The notes beneath the pieces were generated by a model. The model had not been told where the DNA came from. It saw nothing but the letters and a program-made list of their open reading frames with translations, and ran no database searches. Position numbers and translations under genes: made by a program. DNA of 64,000 nt, taken from assembly GCF_037975245.1 (NCBI RefSeq), contig NC_092574.1, positions 2,947,001-3,011,000 of the forward strand, read 5' to 3'. Each line of letters begins with the position of its first letter. The first letter of the stretch is position 1. This document shows positions 55,701-64,000 of this stretch, piece by piece. The stretch is from Apostichopus japonicus (lineage: Eukaryota > Echinodermata > Holothuroidea > Aspidochirotida > Stichopodidae).

Positions 55701-58257
55701 CCGCACATTCGATTGTTCGGTACCGCACATTCGAATTATCGGCAACGCACATTCGATTGATCGGTACCGCACATTCGATTGATCGATACCGCACATTCTG
55801 TTTATCGGTACCGCACATTCGATTTATCGGTACCGCACATTCGATTGATCGGTACCGCACATTCGATTTATCGGTACCGCACATTCGATTTATCGGTACC
55901 GCACATTCGATTTATCGGTACCGCACATTCGATTTATCGGTACCGCACATTCAATTGATCGGTACCGCACATTCGATTGATCGGTACCGCACATTCGATT
56001 TATCGGCAACGCACATTCGATTTATATGTACCGCACATTCGATTGATCGATAAGGCACATTCGATTTATCGGTACCGCACATACGATTTATCGGTACCGC
56101 ACATTCGATTGATCGGAACCGCACATTCGATTGATCGGTACCGCACATTCGATTTATAGGTACCGCACATTCGATTGATCGGTACCGCACATTCGATTGA
56201 TCGGTACCGCACATTCTATTTATCGGTACCACAAATTCGATTGATCCTCATCGCAAATTCGCTTTATCGGCACCGCACATTCGATTGATCGTTACCGCAC
56301 ATTCGATTCATCGGTTCCGCACTTTCGATTTATCGGTACCGCACATTCGATTGATCGATAAGGCACATTCGATTGATCGGTACTGCACATTCGATTGTTC
56401 GGTACCGCACAATCGATTGATCGGTACCGCACATTCGATTGATCGGTAACGCACATTCTATTTATCGGCAACGCACATTCGATTGATCGGTACCGCACAT
56501 TCGATTGATCGATACCTCACATTCTGTTTATCGGTACCGCACTTTCTATTTATCGGCACCGCACATTCCATTTATCGGTACCGCACATTTGATTGATCGG
56601 CACCGCACATTCGATTGAACGGCACCGCACATTCCATTTATCGGTACCGCACATACGATTTATCGGTACCGCACATTCGATTTATCGGAACCGCACATTC
56701 GATTGATCGGTACCGCACATTCGATTGATCGGTACCGCACATTCTATTTATTGGTACCACACATTCGATTGATCCTCACCGCAAATTCGATTTATCGGCA
56801 CCGCACATTCGATTGATCGGTACCGCACATTCGATTGATCGGCAACGCACATTCGATTGATCGGTACCGCACATTCGATTGATCGGTACCGCACATACGA
56901 TTTATCGGTACCGCACATTCGATTTATCGGAACCGCACATTCGATTGATCGGTACCGCACATTCGATTGATCGGTACCGCACATTCGATTTATCGGCAAC
57001 GCACATTCGATTGATCGGTACCGCACATTCGATTGATCGATACCGCACATTCGATTGATCCTCACCGCACATTCGATTGATCGGCAACGCACATTCGATT
57101 AATCGGTACCGCACATGCTATTTATCGGTACCACAAATTCGATTGATCCTCACCGCAAATTCGCTTTATCGGCACCGCACATTCGATTGATCGGTACCGC
57201 ACATTCGATTCATCGGTACCGCACATTCGATTTATCGGAACCGCACATTCGATTGATCGGTACCGCACATTCGATTGATCGGTACCGCACATGCGATTTA
57301 TCGGCAACGCACTTTCGATTGATCGGTACCGCACATTCGATTGATCGATACCGCACATTCGATTGATCCTCACCGCACATTCGATTGATCGGCAACGCAC
57401 ATTCGATTAATCGGTACCGCACATTCGATTGATCGGTACCGCACATTCGATTGATCGGCACCGCACATTCGATTGAGCTGTACCGCACATTCGATTGATC
57501 GGTACCGCACATTCGATTGATCGGTACCGCACATTCGAGTGATCGATACCTCACATTCTGTTTATCGGTACCGCACATTCGATTTATCGGCACCGCACAT
57601 TCCATTTATCGGTACCGCACATTCGATTTATCGGTACCGCACATTCGATTTATCGGAACCGCACATTCGATTGATCGGTACCGCACATTCGATTGATCGG
57701 TACCGCACATTCTATTTATCGGTACCACACATTCGATTGATCCTCACCGCAAATTCGCTTTATCGGCACCGCACATTCGATTTATCGTTAACGCACATTC
57801 GATTTATCGGTACCGCACATTCGATTTATCGGCAACGCACATTCGATTGATCGGTACCGCACATTCGATTGATCGGTACCGCACATTCGATTGATCGGTA
57901 CCGCACATTCTATTTATCGTTACCACACATTCGATTGATCCTCACCGCAAATTCGATTTATCGGCACCGCACATTCGATTGATCGGTACCGCACATTCGA
58001 TTGATCGGCACCGCACATTCGATTGATCGGTACCGCACATTCGATTGATCGGTACCGCACATACGATTTATCGGTACCGCACATTCGATTTATCGGAACC
58101 GAACATTCGATTGATCGGTACCGCACATTCGATTGATCGGTACCGCACATTCGATTTATCGGCAACGCACATTCGATTTATAGGTACCGCACATTCGATT
58201 GATCGGTACCGCACATTCGATTGATCGGTACCGCACATTCTATTTATCGGTACCACA
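55420..58257. repeat. 2662-2838-bp HOR, left copy
   Basis: The block recurs to its right with an offset of 2838 at 55432-56050, 2662 at 56748-57400 and 2794 at 57539-57605. The changes correspond to eight units lost and six gained. Shared rare variants include CCTTACC, TTTATATGTACC and CCTCATCGCAAATTC. Confidence 0.8.
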
Positions 58258-60950
58258 AATTCGATTGATCCTTACCGCAAATTCGCTTTATCGGCACCGC
58301 ACATTCGATTGATCGGTACCGCACATTCGATTCATCGGTACCGCACATTCGATTTATCGGTACCGCACATTCGATTTATCGGTACCGCACATTCGATTGA
58401 TCGGTACCGCACATTCGATTGTTCGGTACCGCACATTCGATTGATCGGCACCGCACATTCGATTGATCGGTACCGCACATTCGATTTATCGGCAACGCAC
58501 ATTTGATTGATCGGTACCGCACATTCGATTGATCGGTACCGCACATTCGATTGTTCGGTACCGCACATTCGAATTATCGGCAACGCACATTCGATTGATC
58601 GGTACCGCACATTCGATTGATCGATACCGCACATTCTGTTTATCGGTACCGCACATTCGATTTATCGGTACCGCACATTCGATTGATCGGTACCGCACAT
58701 TCGATTTATCGGTACCGCACATTCGATTTATCGGTACCGCACATTCAATTGATCGGTACCGCACATTCGATTGATCGGTACCGCACATTCGATTTATCGG
58801 CAACGCACATTCGATTTATATGTACCGCACATTCGATTGATCGATAAGGCACATTCGATTTATCGGTACCGCACATACGATTTATCGGTACCGCACATTC
58901 GATTGATCGGAACCGCACATTCGATTGATCGGTACCGCACATTCGATTGATCGGTACCGCACATTCCATTTATCGGCAACGCACATTCGATTTATAGGTA
59001 CCGCACATTCGATTGATCGGTACCGCACATTCGATTGATCGGTACCGCACATTCTATTTATCGGTACCACAAATTCGATTGATCCTCATCGCAAATTCGC
59101 TTTATCGGCACCGCACATTCGATTGATCGTTACCGCACATTCGATTCATCGGTTCCGCACTTTCGATTTATCGGTACCGCACATTCGATTGATCGATAAG
59201 GCACATTCGATTGATCGGTACTGCACATTCGATTGTTCGGTACCGCACAATCGATTGATCGGTACCGCACATTCGATTGATCGGTAACGCACATTCCATT
59301 TATCGGTACCGCACATACGATTTATCGGTACCGCACATTCGATTTATCGGAACCGCACATTCGATTGATCGGTACCGCACATTCGATTGATCGGTACCGC
59401 ACATTCTATTTATCGGTACCACACATTCGATTGATCCTCACCGCAAATTCGATTTATCGGCACCGCACATTCGATTGATCGGTACCGCACATTCGATTGA
59501 TCGGCAACGCACATTCGATTGATCGGTACCGCACATTCGATTGATCGGTACCGCACATACGATTTATCGGTACCGCACATTCGATTTATCGGAACCGCAC
59601 ATTCGATTGATCGGTACCGCACATTCGATTGATCGGTACCGCACATTCGATTTATCGGCAACGCACATTCGATTGATCGGTACCGCACATTCGATTGATC
59701 GATACCGCACATTCGATTGATCCTCACCGCAAATTCGATTGATCGGCAACGCACATTCGATTAATCGGTACCGCACATTCTATTTATCGGTACCACAAAT
59801 TCGATTGATCCTCACCGCAAATTCGCTTTATCGGCACCGCACATTCGATTGATCGGTACCGCACATTCGATTCATCGGTACCGCACATTCGATTTATCGA
59901 CACCGCACATTCGATTGATCGGTACCGCACATTCGATTGATCGGCAACGCACATTCGATTTATTGGCAACGCACATTCGATTGATCGGTACCGCACATTC
60001 GATTGATCGGTACCGCACATTCGATTTATCGGAACCGCACATTCGATTGATCGGTACCGCACATTCGATTGATCGGTACCGCACATGCGATTTATCGGCA
60101 ACGCACATTCGATTGATCGGTACCGCACATTCGATTGATCGATACCGCACATTCGATTGATCCTCACCGCACATTCGATTGATCGGCAACGCACATTCGA
60201 TTAATCGGTACCGCACATTCGATTGATCGGTACCGCACATTCGATTGATCGGCACCGCACATTCGATTGAGCTGTACCGCACATTCGATTGATCGGTACC
60301 GCACATTCGATTGATCGGTACCGCACATTCGAGTGATCGATACCTCACATTCTGTTTATCGGTACCGCACATTCGATTTATCGGCACCGCACATTCCATT
60401 TATCGGTACCGCACATACGATTTATCGGTACCGCACATTCGATTTATCGGAACCGCACATTCGATTGATCGGTACCGCACATTCGATTGATCGGTACCGC
60501 ACATTCTATTTATCGGTACCACACATTCGATTGATCCTCACCGCAAATTCGCTTTATCGGCACCGCACATTCGATTTATCGTTAACGCACATTCGATTGA
60601 TCGGTACCGCACATTCGATTTATCGGCAACGCACATTCGATTGATCGGTACCGCACATTCGATTGATCGGTACCGCACATTCGATTGATCGGTACCGCAC
60701 ATTCTATTTATCGGTACCACACATTCGATTGATCCTCACCGCAAATTCGATTTATCGGCACCGCACATTCGATTGATCGGTACCGCACATTCGATTGATC
60801 GGCACCGCACATTCGATTGATCGGTACCGCACATTCGATTGATCGGTACCGCACATACGATTTATCGGTACCGCACATTCGATTTATCGGAACCGCACAT
60901 TCGATTGATCGATAAGGCACATTCGATTGATCGGTACCGCACATTCGATT
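58258..60950. repeat. 2662-2838-bp HOR, right copy
   Basis: Second copy of the block starting at 55420. It is shorter in the middle: between about 55.9 and 56.75 kb in the left copy there are repeated TTTATCGG units and a CACATTTGATTG/GAACGG string that are missing here. Confidence 0.75.
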
Positions 60951-62544
60951 GTTCGGTACCGCACATTCGATTGATCGGTACCGCACATTCGATTGATCGG
61001 TACCGCACATTCTGTTTATCGGTACCGCACTTTCTATTTATCGGCACCGCACATTCCATTTATCGGTACCGCACATACGATTTATCGGTACCGCACATTC
61101 GATTTATCGGAACCGCACATTCGATTGATCGGTACCGCACATTCGATTGATCGGTACCGCACATTCGATTGATCGGTACCGCACATTCTATTTATCGGTA
61201 CCACACATTCGATTGATCCTCACCGCAAATTCGATTTATCGGCACCGCACATTCGATTGATCGGTACCGCACATTCGATTGATCGGCACCGCACATTCGA
61301 TTGATCGGTACCGCACATTCGATTGATCGGTACCGCACATACGATTTATCGGTACCGCACATTCGATTTATCGGAACCGAACATTCGATTGATCGGTACC
61401 GCACATTCGATTGATCGGTACCGCACATTCGATTTATCGGTAACGCACATTCGATTGATCGGTACCGCACATTCGATTGATCGATACCGCACATTCGATT
61501 GATCCTCACCGCACATTCGATTGATCGGCAACGCACATTCGATTAATCGGTACCGCACATTCTATTTATCGGTACCACAAATTCGATTGATCCTCACCGC
61601 AAATTCGCTTTATCGGCACCGCACATTCGATTGATCGGTACCGCACATTCGATTGATCGGTACCGCACATTCGATTTATCGGCACCGCACATTCGATTGA
61701 TCGGTACCGCACATTCGATTGATCGGTACCGCACATTCGATTTATCGGTACCACACATTCGATTTATCGGCACCGCACATCCGATTGATCGGTACCGCAC
61801 ATTCGATTGATCGGTACCGCACATTCGATTGATCGGTACCGCACATTCGATTGATCTGCACCGCACATTCGATTGATCGGTACCGCACATTCGATTGATC
61901 GGTACCGCACATTCGATTTATCGGTACCACACATTCGATTGTTCGGTACCGCACAATCGATTGATCGGTACCGCACATTCGATTGATCGGTACCGCACAT
62001 TCTATTTATCGGCAACGCACATTCGATTGATCGGTACCGCACATTCGATTGATCGATACCTCACATTCTGTTGATCGGTACCGCACTTTCTATTTATCGG
62101 CACCGCACATTCCATTTATCGGTACCGCACATACGATTTATCGGTACCGCACATTCGATTTATCGGTACCGCACATACGATTTATCGGTACCGCACATTC
62201 GATTGATCGGTACCGCACATTCAATTGATCGGTACCGCACATTCGATTGATCGGTACCGCACATTCGATTTATCGGCAACGCACATTCGATTTATATGTA
62301 CCGCACATTCGATTGATCGATAAGGCACATTCGATTTATCGGTACCGCACATACGATTTATCGGTACCGCACATTCAATTGATCGGAACCGCACATTCGA
62401 TTGATCGGTACCGCACATTCGATTGATCGGTACCGCACATTCCATTTATCGGCAACGCACATTCGATTTATAGGTACCGCACATTCGAATGATCGGTACC
62501 GCACATTCGATTTATCGGTACCGCACATTCTATTTATCGGTACC
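60951..62544. repeat. Satellite with a partial copy of 59.4-59.8 kb
   Basis: Positions 61192-61558 match 59410-59776 at an offset of 1782 bp (81 units). Positions 62221-62445 match 58745-58969. Otherwise this is a mixture of common units, including CATCCGATTG near 61790 and CTGTTGATC near 62070, with no tandem HOR. Confidence 0.7.
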
Positions 62545-63358
62545 ACACATTCGATTGATCCTCACCGCAAATTCGCTTTATCGGCACCGCACATTCCATT
62601 GATCGTTACCGCACATTCGATTCATCGGTACCGCACATTCGATTTATCGGCAACGCACATTCGATTGATCGGCACCGCACATTCGATTGATCGATACCGC
62701 ACATTCGATTGATCGGCACCGCACATTCGATTGATCGGTACCGTACATTCGATTGATCGGTACCGCACATTCGATTTATCGGTACCACACATTCGATTTA
62801 TCGGTACCGCACATTCGATTGATCGGTACCGCACATTCGATTGTTCAGTACCGCACAATCGATTTATCGGTTCCGCACTTTCGATTTATCGGTACAGCAC
62901 ATTCGATTTATCGGTACCGAACATTCGATTGATCGGTACCGCATATTCGATTGTTCGGTACCGCACAATCGATTGATCGGCCCCGCCTATTCGATTGATC
63001 GGTACCGCACATTAGATTTATCGGCAACGCACATTCGATTAATCGGTACCGCACATTCGATTTATAGGTACCGCACATTCGATTGTTCGGTACCGCACAT
63101 TCGATTTATCGGAACCGCACATTCGATTGTTCGGTACCGCACAATCGATTTATCGGTTTCGCACTTTCTATTTATCGGTACCGCACATTCGATTTATCGG
63201 TACCGCACATTCGATTGATCGGTACCGCATATTCGATTGTTCGGTACCGCACATTCGATTTATCGGCAACGCACATTCGATTAATCGGTACCGCACATTC
63301 GATTGATCGGTACCGCACATTCGATTGATCGGTACCGCACATTCGTTTTATCGGTACG
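62545..63358. repeat. 814-bp HOR, left copy
   Basis: A 37-unit block that recurs directly. Rare markers are GGCCCCGCCTATTCG (62979), GTTCAGTACC (62843), GTACAGCACATTCG and GTTTCGCACTTTC. All reappear 814 bp later as far as the window reaches. Confidence 0.9.
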
Positions 63359-64000
63359 GCACATTCGATTGATCCTCACCGCAAATTCGCTTTATCGGCA
63401 CCGCACATTCCATTGATCGTTACCGCACATTCGATTCATCGGTACCGCACATTCGATTTATCGGCAACGCACATTCGATTGATCGGCACCGCACATTCGA
63501 TTGATCGATACCGCACATTCGATTGATCGGCACCGCACATTCGATTGATCGGTACCGTACATTCGATTGATCGGTACCGCACATTCGATTTATCGGTACC
63601 ACACATTCGATTTATCGGTACCGCACATTCGATTGATCGGTACCGTACATTCGATTGTTCAGTACCGCACAATCGATTTATCGGTTCCGCACTTTCGATT
63701 TATCGGTACAGCACATTCGATTTATCGGTACCGAACATTCGATTGATCGGTACCGCATATTCGATTGTTCGGTACCGCACAATCGATTGATCGGCCCCGC
63801 CTATTCGATTGATCGGTACCGCACATTAGATTTATCGGCAACGCACATTCGATTAATCGGTACCGCACATTCGATTTATAGGTACCGCACATTCGATTGT
63901 TCGGTACCGCACATTCGATTTATCGGAACCGCACATTCGATTGTTCGGTACCGCACAATCGATTTATCGGTTTCGCACTTTCTATTTATCGGTACCGCAC
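63359..64000. repeat. 814-bp HOR, right copy (cut by window edge)
   Basis: Second copy, truncated by the end of the window after about 642 bp. GGCCCCGCC is at 63793. One difference is GGTACCGTACATTCG near 63645, where the left copy has GGTACCGCACATTCG. Confidence 0.9.

Larger units (their letters stand above)
1..64000. repeat. 22-bp satellite array filling the window
   Basis: Every stretch read is a variant of one 22-bp unit, all in the same orientation. The unit is CGGTACCG at 1-8, CACATT at 9-14, CGAT at 15-18, T19, N20 and AT at 21-22. The CGG that opens a unit lies at position 10 at the left edge and at 63968 at the right. Summing the 18 odd-length units found gives exactly 2,908 complete units between them. 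The consensus is 50% GC with three CpG sites, a GGTACC site, a TCGA site and, when base 20 is G, a GATC site. Commonest variants are G/T at 20, T/C at 4 and C/A at 6. Both edges cut a unit, so the array continues outside the window. Length and order indicate eukaryotic heterochromatin by inference. I do not recognise the family. Confidence 0.98.
25814..64000. repeat. Array domain B (CAAATTCGCTTT domain)
   Basis: From 25814 onward a two-unit string recurs more than 35 times by eye. One unit carries CCACAAATTC or CCACACATTC, and the next carries CCTCACCGCAAATTC followed by GCTTT. The 21-bp CACATTGATT unit of domain A is absent. HORs here are 352 bp to 8.7 kb, and nearly all their offsets are exact multiples of 22. 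Only four odd-length units occur, all before 33960. The domain runs off the right edge. Confidence 0.75.

Noticed and set aside
1-64000. CRISPR array
   Set aside because: Units are contiguous with no unique spacers, and variant units recur in fixed order as HORs. No cas-like gene is present.
1-64000. Unit as a dimer of two 11-bp repeats
   Set aside because: The halves CGGTACCGCAC and ATTCGATTGAT do not resemble each other. The dyads are separate elements.
1-64000. Inverted segments within the array
   Set aside because: All units read show CGG to GAT in the plus direction. The palindromes CGGTACCG and GATC look alike on both strands and can mislead, but the CACATT core is never seen reversed.
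1-64000. Telomere repeat, rRNA spacer or tRNA cluster
   Set aside because: No telomere-type G-rich repeat, rRNA or tRNA sequence is visible, and the base composition is even throughout.
1-64000. Promoters or terminators suggested by AT-rich TTTAT strings
   Set aside because: TTTATC is simply the T20 form of the unit and occurs hundreds of times, so it carries no regulatory information by itself.
1-64000. Bacterial iteron-type replication origin
   Set aside because: Iterons are about 20 bp, but they come in small numbers next to a rep gene. Here there are about 2,900 units and no gene.

Overview
The whole 64 kb window is one uninterrupted satellite DNA array. It is built head to tail, always in the same orientation, from a 22-bp unit. 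I see no gene, RNA gene, transposon, CRISPR array or unique-sequence island anywhere in it. Numbering the unit from the C of CGG, it reads CGGTACCG (1-8), CACATT (9-14), CGAT (15-18), T19, a variable base at 20 (mostly G or T, less often A or C), and AT (21-22). Phase can be followed from the CGG at position 10 to the CGG at 63968. That gives 2,908 complete units, of which I find only 18 that are not 22 bp long. An array this long and this ordered points to eukaryotic heterochromatin (centromeric, pericentromeric or subtelomeric). I do not recognise the family and cannot name the organism.

Above the 22-bp level there are at least two further levels of order. Units carry diagnostic variants, and strings of variants recur in the same order as higher-order repeats (HORs). 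Domain A (1 to about 25.8 kb) carries a clonally inherited 21-bp unit nine times. Its HORs are about 2.0-2.75 kb: blocks at 54-4648, a 2200/2200/2331-bp run at 8215-14945 with a diverged fourth copy to about 17.7 kb, and a 2704-2748-bp pair at 17680-23150. Shorter local expansions are a 132-bp hexamer (two copies in one block, three in its sister), a 483-bp tandem duplication and a 374-396-bp pair.

Domain B (about 25.8 kb to the end) lacks the 21-bp marker. Instead it repeatedly carries a dimer with CACAAATTC in one unit and CAAATTCGCTTT in the next. Its HORs include three tandem copies of 1628/1628/1584 bp (28170-33009), an 8.3-8.7-kb super-duplication (34352-40008 against 42690-47422) with a 2112-bp tandem pair between and overlapping the two arms, a 3894-bp-offset duplication that looks essentially identical over 2.2 kb, a 2.7-2.8-kb pair (55420-60950), and an 814-bp pair running off the right edge. 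From 33960 to the end the 22-bp phase is never broken: 1,364 units and about 30 kb.

The many open reading frames are a by-product of the repeat. Because 22 is not a multiple of 3, each frame cycles through the unit every 66 bp as a 22-residue peptide. The triplet T19-N20-A21 is a stop on exactly one strand whatever N is, so base 20 alone largely decides which strand stays open. No reading frame here is supported as a gene.
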